DNA of 47,431 nt from NCBI GenBank assembly GCA_041675885.1, contig JBAYSY010000021.1, positions 1-47,431 of the forward strand. The letters run 5' to 3'. Under the pieces are notes generated by a model that worked only from the letters and a program-made list of their open reading frames with translations, did no database searches and had not been told where the DNA came from. How positions within the stretch are numbered: the first letter of the stretch is position 1; each line of letters starts with the position of its first letter. The stretch is from JBAYSY01 sp041675885. GTDB taxonomy: Bacteria; Pseudomonadota; Alphaproteobacteria; Rhodobacterales; Rhodobacteraceae. Below, piece after piece: positions 25,756 through 33,216 of this stretch. The position numbers and the translations under genes were made by a program.

Positions 25756-25784
25756 TTGCGTGCCTGTGCTGCGGTGACTATAGG
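25756..25784 (+). promoter_or_regulatory. Possible sigma-70-type promoter of dapD
   Basis: TTGCGT (-35, 25756-25761) and TATAGG (-10, 25779-25784) are separated by 17 bp, 37 bp before the dapD start. Matches are partial (three and four of six). Confidence 0.4.
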
Positions 25785-25821
25785 CTAGGCCCCCGAGAGG
25801 CCACAGGAAAGGATGAGACCG

Positions 25822-26649
25822 ATGCCGCACGCCGCGCTGGAAGCCGCGATCGAAGCCGCCTGGGAGGCGCGCGACACCATCACCCCCGCGACAAGGGGCG
25901 AGACCCGCGACGCCATCGAGGCCGTGCTGCACGCGCTCGACAAGGGCGAGTTGCGGGTGGCCGAAAGACGCGACAACGGCGACTGGCACGTGAACCAGTG
26001 GGCGAAGAAGGCCGTTCTGCTGGGCTTCCGGCTTCAGGACATGGAGGTCCAGTCCGGCGGGCCGCAGGGCGGCACCTGGTGGGACAAGGTTGACAGCAAG
26101 TTCGCCCATTGGGGCGAGGCGCAGTGGAAGGCCGCCGGGTTCCGCGCCGTGCCGAACTGCGTGGTGCGCCGCTCGGCCCATATCGGCAAGGGCGTGGTGC
26201 TGATGCCCTGCTTCGTCAACCTCGGCGCCCATATCGGCGAGGGGACGATGGTCGATACCTGGGCCACCGTGGGTTCCTGCGCGCAGATCGGCAAGAACGT
26301 GCATCTGTCGGGCGGCGTCGGCATCGGCGGCGTGCTGGAGCCGATGCAGGCAGGCCCGACCATCATCGAGGACGACTGTTTCATCGGCGCCCGCTCCGAG
26401 GTGGTCGAGGGCGTGATCGTGCGCGAGGGCTCGGTTCTGGGCATGGGCGTGTTCATCGGCCAATCCACGAAGATCGTGGATCGCGACACCGGCGCGGTCA
26501 GCTATGGCGAGGTTCCGGCCGGGTCGGTCGTGGTCGCGGGCTCGCTGCCGTCGAAGAACGGCGTTCACCTTTACTGCGCGGTGATCGTGAAGAAGGTGGA
26601 TGCGCAGACCCGCTCCAAGACCAGCATCAACGATCTGCTGCGGGACTGA
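25822..26649 (+). CDS. dapD: Tetrahydrodipicolinate N-succinyltransferase DapD
   Basis: 275 residues from ATG 25822, the typical length. DapD adds a succinyl group to 2,3,4,5-tetrahydrodipicolinate in the succinylase route to meso-diaminopimelate and lysine, supplying peptidoglycan. The left-handed beta-helix hexapeptide repeats are clear (I-G-K-G-V-V-L-M-P, I-G-E-G-T-M-V-D-T-W-A and following), with the active-site-type G-G-V-G-I-G-G-V-L-E-P segment. The start after P-M at 25822 gives the usual N-terminus (P-H-A-A-L-E-A-A-I-E-A-A-W-E); an in-frame ATG at 25813 has no spacer to its ribosome site. Confidence 0.96.
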   Translation: MPHAALEAAIEAAWEARDTITPATRGETRDAIEAVLHALDKGELRVAERRDNGDWHVNQWAKKAVLLGFRLQDMEVQSGGPQGGTWWDKVDSKFAHWGEAQWKAAGFRAVPNCVVRRSAHIGKGVVLMPCFVNLGAHIGEGTMVDTWATVGSCAQIGKNVHLSGGVGIGGVLEPMQAGPTIIEDDCFIGARSEVVEGVIVREGSVLGMGVFIGQSTKIVDRDTGAVSYGEVPAGSVVVAGSLPSKNGVHLYCAVIVKKVDAQTRSKTSINDLLRD

Positions 26650-26709
26650 TCGCGCGCACAAGCGGATGGGCGCGGGTGGGCGGATCGCCCACCCCGGCCA
26701 GCCCCCGGA

Positions 26710-27933
26710 TCAGTCGTAGCTGCGCCGGTCCTCGATCACCTTGCCGTCGTTGGGCAATGAGCCGGGCGGCACCAGTTCCACCTTGCCGCGCAGCTTGAGC
26801 GTGTCCAGCACCGTGCCTTCGTAAAGCGCGGGATTTGCGGCGCGGGTCTCGATCTGCACCGTCATCACGTCCATCTCGCCCTCGCGCGAGGCGATGACGC
26901 GGGCGCGGGCGACCTCGGTATGGCGGGCGACCAGATCGGCCACCTGCTCGGGGCGCACGAACATGCCCTTGATCTTGGTGGTCTGGTCGGCCCGGCCCAT
27001 CCAGCCCTTGATACGCATGTTGGTGCGGCCGCAGGGCGACATGCCCGGCAGCACCGCCGACAGGTCGCCGGTGGCGAAGCGGATCAGCGGATAGTCGCGG
27101 TTCAGCGTGGTGACGACGACCTCGCCGACCTCGCCCTCGGGCACCGGGTCGCCGGTGCCGGGGCGGACGATCTCGACGATCACGCCCTCATCGACCACCA
27201 TCCCCTCCATCGCCTCGGTCTCATAGGCGATATTGCCGATATCGGCGGTGGCATAGCATTGGCGGCAGGCAATACCGCGATCGGCGTATTCCGCGCGCAG
27301 CGAGGGGAACAGCGCCCCCGCGCTGACGGCGGCACGGGCGATCTTCAGCGCCACGCCCATCTCGGCGGCGCGGTCGAGGATCACCTTCAGATAGTCGGGC
27401 GTGCCCGCATAGGCGGTAACGCCGATATCGGCGGCGGCGCGCACCTGAAGCTCGGTCTGGCCGGTGCCCGCGGGCACCACCGCCGCGCCGACCGCGCGAA
27501 GCGCGTTTTCGAACATCATCCCGGCAGGGACGAGGTGATAGGAAAAGCAGTTCTGCACGATATCGCCCGGGCCGATGCCGCAGGCATGCACGAACCGGCC
27601 CAGCCGCCACCAGTCGGCGGCGGCGCGGCCCGGCTCATAGATCGGGCCGGGCGACTGGAAGATATGGTCGAACCCCGACACGGGCAGGGCGGCAAAGCCA
27701 CCGAAGGGGGGCGTGCGGCCCTGTGCCGCGACCAGTTCCGACTTGCGGATCACCGGCAGCCGGGCCAGTGCATCGAGGTCGGTCACCGCGGCGGGGTCGA
27801 TATCGGCCAGCAGAGCGGCCAGTGCCGGGGCCTGCGTCCGGGCCCGTGCCACCTGCAACGGAAGGGCGCGGGCAACATCCCCGGCGCGGGCCTCGGGCGT
27901 GCGGGTTTCCAGATCGTCGAAATTCGCTTTCAT
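26710..27933 (-). CDS. PaaK-like acyl-CoA ligase with altered P-loop
   Basis: 407 residues, related to phenylacetate-CoA ligases of the adenylate-forming superfamily. Seen: an A5-like Y-A-T-A-D-I-G-N-I-A-Y-E, Y-P-L-I-R-F-A-T-G-D-L-S (A8-like) and G-R-A-D-Q-T-T-K-I-K-G-M-F-V. The usual S-S-G-T-T-G-K-P loop is replaced by Q-S-P-G-P-I-Y-E-P-G near residue 96, so ATP-dependent activity is uncertain. ATG 27933 has a GGGA upstream; an earlier GTG gives an odd basic head. It is last in the liv cluster and may act on the transported compound. Confidence 0.72.
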   Translation of the reverse strand: MKANFDDLETRTPEARAGDVARALPLQVARARTQAPALAALLADIDPAAVTDLDALARLPVIRKSELVAAQGRTPPFGGFAALPVSGFDHIFQSPGPIYEPGRAAADWWRLGRFVHACGIGPGDIVQNCFSYHLVPAGMMFENALRAVGAAVVPAGTGQTELQVRAAADIGVTAYAGTPDYLKVILDRAAEMGVALKIARAAVSAGALFPSLRAEYADRGIACRQCYATADIGNIAYETEAMEGMVVDEGVIVEIVRPGTGDPVPEGEVGEVVVTTLNRDYPLIRFATGDLSAVLPGMSPCGRTNMRIKGWMGRADQTTKIKGMFVRPEQVADLVARHTEVARARVIASREGEMDVMTVQIETRAANPALYEGTVLDTLKLRGKVELVPPGSLPNDGKVIEDRRSYD

Positions 27934-28003
27934 CTTTTTCCCGGGGCCCGCCCGCTCCTTCACCGCAATACCTTGCCGGGCTGTCCCCGGACCGCTTCCG
28001 ATA

Positions 28004-28828
28004 TCATGCCAGCCAGCGCTTGCGCCGCCGGTAGCTGCGCACGTCGCGAAAGCTCTTGCGCCCCTGTTCGGACATGCCGAGATAGAACTCCTTCACGTCC
28101 GGGTTCTCGCGCAGTTCCTGCGCCGTGCCTTCCATCACCACCCGGCCGCTTTCCAGGATATAGCCGACATGGGCGTAGCGCAGCGCGACATTTGTGTTCT
28201 GTTCGGCCAGCAGGAAGGTCACGCCTTCCTTTTCGTTCACGGCCTTCACGATTTCGAAGATCTGCTCGACAAGCTGCGGTGCAAGGCCCATCGACGGCTC
28301 GTCCAGAAGGATCGTCCCCGGTTTCGACATCAGCGCCCGGCCGATCGCCGTCATCTGCTGTTCCCCGCCCGAGGTATAGCCCGCCTGCGACCGGCGCCGC
28401 TCCTTGAGACGCGGGAAATAGTCATAGACCATTTCAAGATCGCGCTGGATCGCGGCATTGCCGTCGGTGCGGGTATAGGCGCCGGTCAGAAGGTTCTCCT
28501 CGACCGTCAGGTGCTCGAAACAGTGGCGGCCCTCCATCACCTGGATCACGCCCAGCTTCACCAGATCCGAAGGGCTGAGATCCTGGATCCGCTGGCCGCG
28601 ATAGGTGATCGAGCCCTTCGTCACCTCGCCGCGTTCGGAATGCAGCAGGTTCGAGATCGCCTTGAGCGTCGTCGTCTTGCCCGCACCGTTGCCGCCCAGA
28701 AGCGCGGTGATGCCGCCCTTGGGGACCGTGAGGCTCACACCTTTCAGCACGAGGATCACGTGGTTGTAGATCACCTCGATATTATTGACCTCAAGAAGGG
28801 TCTCGGTCGTGCGTCCCGCGTCGAGCAT
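28004..28828 (-). CDS. livF: Branched-chain-type ABC transporter ATPase LivF
   Basis: 274 residues. Walker A G-G-N-G-A-G-K-T-T, the signature Y-T-S-G-G-E-Q-Q-M, Walker B T-I-L-L-D-E-P-S-M-G-L-A-P and a switch H-region equivalent (L-L-A-E-Q-N) match LivF. It pairs with LivG on the LivHM permease. The ATG at 28826-28828 gives a normal N-terminus (V-N-N-I-E-V-I-Y-N); longer frames overlap the binding-protein gene and are not coding. A strong hairpin separates it from the binding-protein gene upstream. The C-terminal tail (R-R-R-K-R-W-L-A) is basic. Confidence 0.9.
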   Translation of the reverse strand: MLDAGRTTETLLEVNNIEVIYNHVILVLKGVSLTVPKGGITALLGGNGAGKTTTLKAISNLLHSERGEVTKGSITYRGQRIQDLSPSDLVKLGVIQVMEGRHCFEHLTVEENLLTGAYTRTDGNAAIQRDLEMVYDYFPRLKERRRSQAGYTSGGEQQMTAIGRALMSKPGTILLDEPSMGLAPQLVEQIFEIVKAVNEKEGVTFLLAEQNTNVALRYAHVGYILESGRVVMEGTAQELRENPDVKEFYLGMSEQGRKSFRDVRSYRRRKRWLA

Positions 28829-28911
28829 GGTTCTGGTCCCGTCAGGTTCGAGGGGTTCCGGCGCGGCCTGCACGGTTGCCTGACCCGCGCCGGAAAGGTT
28901 GTGTTCTGTGG

Positions 28912-28935
28912 GCCCCGGCCGCAACGGGCCGGGGC
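28912..28935 (-). terminator. Strong intercistronic hairpin between the binding-protein gene and livF
   Basis: GCCCCGGCC pairs perfectly with GGCCGGGGC across a 6-base loop, 11 bp after the binding-protein stop. There is no T-run. Such hairpins often protect the abundant binding-protein mRNA and reduce readthrough to the next gene. Confidence 0.55.
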
Positions 28936-28946
28936 GCGTGGCCGGA

Positions 28947-30239
28947 TCAGTCCATGCAGGTCGGGGTGATGTTGTTCTCGGCGGCATAGGCCAGCGAGTC
29001 TTCCTGCACCAGTTCCATGATCAGTTCACGGTCAGAGGCGATCCAGTCGGTGATCATGTTCCACTTTCCGGCATTGGCGTCCCATTCCTGGATCATCGCC
29101 TGGCCGGGGCCGCCGTGGTTCTGGCACGAGACACTGAACACAGGCCCGATGCCGCCAAGGCCAAGCTCCGTCATGCGTTCCTCGGTAATCACCAGATTGG
29201 CCATGCCGTCGCGCATTTGCGCGGCGTTGATCGCGGCCACCCCGTGGATCTTCTGCGCGGTCAGCGCGGCTTCGACGGCAAGCATCGCCGCATACATCCC
29301 GCGCGAATAAAGCACGCTGCCAAGCTGGTCCCCGGCACCCGCCGCAAGGCCACGGTCATAGACATGGGTTTGCAGGTCTTCATAGACCGGGAAGTCGCGC
29401 CCGGTGCCGTGCATCGCCAGCGAACGATAGCCATGCGCGCCCGCACCCGCGGGCATCACGTCGTTCTCGGAACCCGAATACCAGACGCCATAGAGATTGT
29501 TCATGTTGAAGCGGATGTTGGACGCTTCCTGCACCGCGACCGAGTTCATCACCCCCCAGCCCCAGAGGAACACGTAATCCGGCCGCTCGCGGCGGATCTG
29601 CAACCACTGGTTGCCCTGCTCCTGGCCCGGAGAGTCGACGGCGATGGTCTGGAAGTCGAAGCCGTAACGTTCGGACAGATGCGTCAGGGTCGGGATCGCC
29701 TCGCGCCCATAGGCCGAGTTGTGATAAAGCAGGATGATCTTCTTGCCGTCGAGGCTGCCATCGTTCTCGTCCAGCAGATGGTTGACCAGCACCGAAGCGC
29801 CGTCCCAGTAGTTCGCCGGATAGCTGAAGGTCCAGTTGAACACCTCGCCATTCACCGCCGAGGTCCGCCCGTAGCCCATCGAGTGGATCGGAATACCGTC
29901 TTCGGCGGCGCGCGGAATGATCTGATAGACGATGCCGGTCGAAAGCGGTTGCAGGATCAGCGGGTTGTCGCCGCGGATGTTCTGATAGCATTCCACCCCG
30001 CGCTCGGTGTTGTAGGCGGTTTCGCATTCGGAGATGCGGATCGGCACACCGCCGATGCCGCCGTCGCGTTCGTTGACCAGTGTCAGATAGTCCTGATACC
30101 CGTCCGCGAAGGGGATCCCGCTCGGCGCGAAGGGGCCGGTGCGGTAGTTGAACATCGGAAAATGCAGGGTTTCGGCCAGAACCGGCCCCGCCGCCGTCAT
30201 GCTCACCGCAAGTGCGGCGGCGATATGGGTGATCTTCAT
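28947..30239 (-). CDS. Periplasmic substrate-binding protein of a Liv-type transporter
   Basis: 430 residues: signal peptide about 1-22 (ending P-V-L-A), then a type I periplasmic binding fold of the amino-acid/amide/carboxylate family (P-F-A-P-S-G-I-P-F-A-D-G and later K-K-I-I-L-L-Y-H-N-S-A-Y-G-R-E). It captures the substrate for the LivHMGF transporter. The usual ligand is a branched-chain amino acid, but the adjoining CoA ligases point to a carboxylic acid, possibly aromatic or a short to medium acyl chain; this is inference. Starts with ATG after a clear gap following livM. Confidence 0.88.
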   Translation of the reverse strand: MKITHIAAALAVSMTAAGPVLAETLHFPMFNYRTGPFAPSGIPFADGYQDYLTLVNERDGGIGGVPIRISECETAYNTERGVECYQNIRGDNPLILQPLSTGIVYQIIPRAAEDGIPIHSMGYGRTSAVNGEVFNWTFSYPANYWDGASVLVNHLLDENDGSLDGKKIILLYHNSAYGREAIPTLTHLSERYGFDFQTIAVDSPGQEQGNQWLQIRRERPDYVFLWGWGVMNSVAVQEASNIRFNMNNLYGVWYSGSENDVMPAGAGAHGYRSLAMHGTGRDFPVYEDLQTHVYDRGLAAGAGDQLGSVLYSRGMYAAMLAVEAALTAQKIHGVAAINAAQMRDGMANLVITEERMTELGLGGIGPVFSVSCQNHGGPGQAMIQEWDANAGKWNMITDWIASDRELIMELVQEDSLAYAAENNITPTCMD

Positions 30240-30284
30240 TGGTTTCTTCTCCTCCCGTTGAACGATGTTTTCCTGCGCCGGGCG

Positions 30285-30332
30285 CCCTGTCGGCAGGGCC
30301 CCCTGTCAGTAGGGGCCCCTGTCAATAGGGGA
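30285..30332 (-). repeat. Three tandem 16-bp hairpin repeats after livM
   Basis: Three 16-bp units begin CCCTGTC at 30285, 30301 and 30317. On the transcript each is a hairpin (CCCCT-ATTGAC-AGGGG, CCCCT-ACTGAC-AGGGG, CCCT-GCCGAC-AGGG). The livM stop codon falls within the last unit. Confidence 0.8.
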
Positions 30333-31254
30333 ACGGCCAGAGCCGCAGCTTCTCCTTGATGGTGCGCCACAGTGCCGTCAGCCCGTGCGGCTCCAGGATC
30401 AGGAAGACGATGATCAGCGCACCGATGATCATGATCTCCAGATGCGCGGCCAGATCCGACGACCAGCCAAGCTGGTTGACCAGCAGCAGCTTGAGCATCA
30501 CCGGCCCGATCACAAGGAAGGCGCCGCCAAGAAACGACCCCATGATCGAGCCCAGCCCGCCGATGATGACCATGAACAGCACGAGGAACGACTTGTCGAT
30601 CCCGAAGGCTTCGCCCGCCTCGGCCGCGCCCAGATAGACGGCGAAGAACAGCGCCCCGGCGATGCCGATGAAGAAGGACGAGACCGCGAAGGCGCTCAGC
30701 TTGGCCCTGAGCGGGTTGACCCCGATGATCTCGGCGGCGATGTCCATGTCGCGGATCGCCATCCACTTGCGCCCCAGCGTGCCGCGGGTCAGGTTCCGCG
30801 CAAGCCAGGCCAGCGCGATCAGGAAGGCGAGACAGATCAGATAGGCCGAAACCGCCGTGGCCCGCGGCCCGGTGACCGCAAGGCCGAAGACCGTGCGTTC
30901 CGGGGCCGAGATCATGCCGGTGGGCGAATGGTTGAAGAACCAGCCGGTGCGGGTGAACAGCCAGATCAGGAAGAACTGTGCCGCCAGTGTCGCCACCGCC
31001 AGGTAGAACCCCTTGATACGCAGGCTGAGCTGTCCGCAATAGCCGATCAGAATGTTCAGCCCCAGCGCCGCGATCGTATAGATCAGGAACGGCACGACGA
31101 TGGCATTGGCCCAGTAGTCGTTGATGATGAACGGAACCACCCCGATCGCCACCGCCAGCAGCGCGTAATAGCCGTAGCGGTCCAGCCGGATCGGAAAGGT
31201 CTGGCTGTCGCTCGGGTAGGAAGTCTTGAAGTCGCCGGCCTCGCGGTAAAGCAT
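30322..31254 (-). CDS. livM: Branched-chain-type ABC permease LivM, probably internally deleted
   Basis: 310 residues, second permease subunit. The N-terminus, the A-I-R-D-M-D-I-A-A-E-I-I-G-V-N EAA-like loop and the C-terminus look normal. At residues 71-90 the sequence runs G-Y-C-G-Q-L-S-L directly into R-I-K-G-F-Y-L-A-V-A-T-L; in relatives these are separated by about 45-50 residues including a membrane segment (S-L-G-x3-F-M-x-V-G-A-Y and a later L-P-S-L). The frame remains open. Either the permease has lost a helix and is impaired or it is a variant. Confidence that this is livM is high; that it is deleted, moderate. Confidence 0.85.
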   Translation of the reverse strand: MLYREAGDFKTSYPSDSQTFPIRLDRYGYYALLAVAIGVVPFIINDYWANAIVVPFLIYTIAALGLNILIGYCGQLSLRIKGFYLAVATLAAQFFLIWLFTRTGWFFNHSPTGMISAPERTVFGLAVTGPRATAVSAYLICLAFLIALAWLARNLTRGTLGRKWMAIRDMDIAAEIIGVNPLRAKLSAFAVSSFFIGIAGALFFAVYLGAAEAGEAFGIDKSFLVLFMVIIGGLGSIMGSFLGGAFLVIGPVMLKLLLVNQLGWSSDLAAHLEIMIIGALIIVFLILEPHGLTALWRTIKEKLRLWPFPY

Positions 31255-31302
31255 GTCAGTTCCCCCAGCCCGTTGTCCTGTCGTTGAAATCCGGCCCCAT
31301 TG

Positions 31303-32289
31303 TCACACCCTCTCGATGATCTTCTCGCCGAACAGGCCCTGTGGCCGGAACAGCAGGAAGGCCAGCGCCAGCATGTAGGCGAACCAGTTTTCGGTGGCCC
31401 CGCCGACGATGGGCTGGAATAAGAAGTCGAACAGCTTTTCGCCGACCCCGATGATAAGCCCGCCGACGATGGCGCCGGGGATCGAGGTGAAGCCGCCGAG
31501 GATCAGCACCGGCAGCGCCTTGAGCGCGATCAGCGACAGCGAGAACTGCACCCCCGACTTGGCGCCCCACATCATCCCGGCAACCAGCGCCACGATACCC
31601 GCCAGCGTCCAGACCAGCACCCAGATGTAGCGCAGCGAGATGCCGACCGACAGCGCCGCCTGATGGTCGTCGGCCACCGCGCGCAGCGCCCGGCCCTGCT
31701 TGGTGTATTGCGAGAACAACACCAGCCCGACCACCAGAACCCCGGCGATGGCTGCGGCCCAGATCTCCAGCGTGTCAAGGTAGAAACCATAGCCGAACCA
31801 GTTGAAGGTCAGCTCATCGACCATGACCGACATGCCTTGCGGAATGCCCACGTCCAGCCGCTTGACCTCGGCCCCCCACATGATGTCGCCCAGCCCCTCC
31901 AGGAAATAGGCAAGACCGATGGTGGCCATGAACAGGATGATCGGCTCCTGGTTGACCAGGTGGCGGAAGATGAAGCGCTCCACCAGCCAGGCGAAGGCGA
32001 CCATCACCAGCACGGTCCCGGCGATCGCCAGCAGCGTCGGCATGGTCCAGCCGAAGTAATGGATGCGGGTGCCGAAGATCGCGTTGATCAGATGCGCGAA
32101 GGGGATCTGCCCCGATTGCAGCCCGACCAGCGTCAGCGCCGCGAACAGCGCCATCACCCCCTGGGCGAAGTTGAAGATGCCGCTGGCCTTGAAGATCAGC
32201 ACGAAGCCCAGCGCGACCAGCGCATACATGATACCGGCGGTCAGGCCGTTCAGCGTGGCCTCCATCGCGAAAAGAACGGTGTCAGACAT
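31303..32289 (-). CDS. livH: Branched-chain-type ABC permease LivH
   Basis: 328 residues with about eight membrane segments. The N-terminal region has G-L-T-A-G-I-M-Y-A-L-V-A-L-G-F and the conserved F-N-F-A-Q-G-V-M-A-L-F segment, intact unlike in livM; the G-R-A-L-R-A-V-A-D-D-H-Q-A-A EAA loop that docks the ATPase is clear. It forms the channel with LivM. The ATG at 32289 follows a GGGAGG ribosome site; the GTG just before is also in frame. Confidence 0.93.
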   Translation of the reverse strand: MSDTVLFAMEATLNGLTAGIMYALVALGFVLIFKASGIFNFAQGVMALFAALTLVGLQSGQIPFAHLINAIFGTRIHYFGWTMPTLLAIAGTVLVMVAFAWLVERFIFRHLVNQEPIILFMATIGLAYFLEGLGDIMWGAEVKRLDVGIPQGMSVMVDELTFNWFGYGFYLDTLEIWAAAIAGVLVVGLVLFSQYTKQGRALRAVADDHQAALSVGISLRYIWVLVWTLAGIVALVAGMMWGAKSGVQFSLSLIALKALPVLILGGFTSIPGAIVGGLIIGVGEKLFDFLFQPIVGGATENWFAYMLALAFLLFRPQGLFGEKIIERV

Positions 32290-32388
32290 CACGGCCTCCC
32301 TGATTTGCGGCCCGGATTCACGGCGTGGGGCGTCGGCGCGGAAATCCGGCCCGGGTGCGGCAGAAGCCCGATGCGGATGCGGATGCGA

Positions 32389-33216
32389 TCAGTCATTGCT
32401 CACCCCCAGGTAGGCGTCGATGACGGCCTGGTCCGAGCGCACCTCGTCGGGCGAGCCGTCGCCGATCTTCTTGCCGTAATCCATGACCACCACCCGGTCG
32501 GAAAGATCCATGACCACGCCCATGTCGTGTTCGATCAGGGCGATGGTGGTGCCGAACTCGTCGTTCACATCAAGGATGAAGCGGCACATGTCTTCCTTTT
32601 CCTCGACGTTCATCCCGGCCATGGGTTCGTCCAGCAAAAGCAGCATCGGTTCCGCCGCCAGCGCGCGGGCCAGTTCCACCCGCTTTTTCAGCCCGTAGGG
32701 CAGGCGACCCACCGGGGTCTTGCGGATGTGCTGGATTTCAAGGAAGTCGATGATCTTCTCGACCTTTTCCCGGTTCTCGTCCTCTTCCCGCGCGGCCTTG
32801 CCCCACCATACGGCCTGCGACAGCATCGAGGCGTCCATCTGGGTGATGCGCCCGGTCATGATGTTGTCCAGCACGCTCATCCCCTCGAACAGGGCGATGT
32901 TCTGGAAGGTGCGGGCGATGCCCTGCTGCGCCACCTGATAGGGCTTCATGTGCGGGCGGGGCCTGCCCCGGAACCAGACCTCGCCCTCGCTGGGCACGTA
33001 GAAGCCCGAGATGATGTTGAGCATCGAGGACTTGCCCGCCCCGTTCGGCCCGATGATGGCGCGGATCTCGCCCTCGCGGATGTCGAAGCTGATGTCCTTG
33101 ATCGCCACCACGCCGCCGAAGCGCAGGGTGATGTTCTTCATCTCCATCAGCACGCCGCCGATCTTGCGGCCATCCGGGGTGACATATCCGTCCGCTGCGG
33201 TCGTGTCGGCGTTCAT
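32389..33216 (-). CDS. livG: Branched-chain-type ABC transporter ATPase LivG
   Basis: 275 residues. Walker A G-P-N-G-A-G-K-S-S, R-T-F-Q-N-I (LivG-typical Q-loop), L-P-Y-G-L-K-K-R-V-E-L-A-R-A-L and Walker B L-L-L-L-D-E-P are present. The ABC signature here reads P-Y-G-L-K-K, a common LivG variant. It starts at ATG 33216, overlapping the upstream ligase gene by 4 bp. A 99-bp gap separates it from livH. Confidence 0.93.
   Translation of the reverse strand: MNADTTAADGYVTPDGRKIGGVLMEMKNITLRFGGVVAIKDISFDIREGEIRAIIGPNGAGKSSMLNIISGFYVPSEGEVWFRGRPRPHMKPYQVAQQGIARTFQNIALFEGMSVLDNIMTGRITQMDASMLSQAVWWGKAAREEDENREKVEKIIDFLEIQHIRKTPVGRLPYGLKKRVELARALAAEPMLLLLDEPMAGMNVEEKEDMCRFILDVNDEFGTTIALIEHDMGVVMDLSDRVVVMDYGKKIGDGSPDEVRSDQAVIDAYLGVSND

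Noticed and set aside
32370..32387. Three copies of GATGCG in the livG-livH gap.
   Set aside because: Three 6-bp units are within chance for GC-rich sequence and show no structure.
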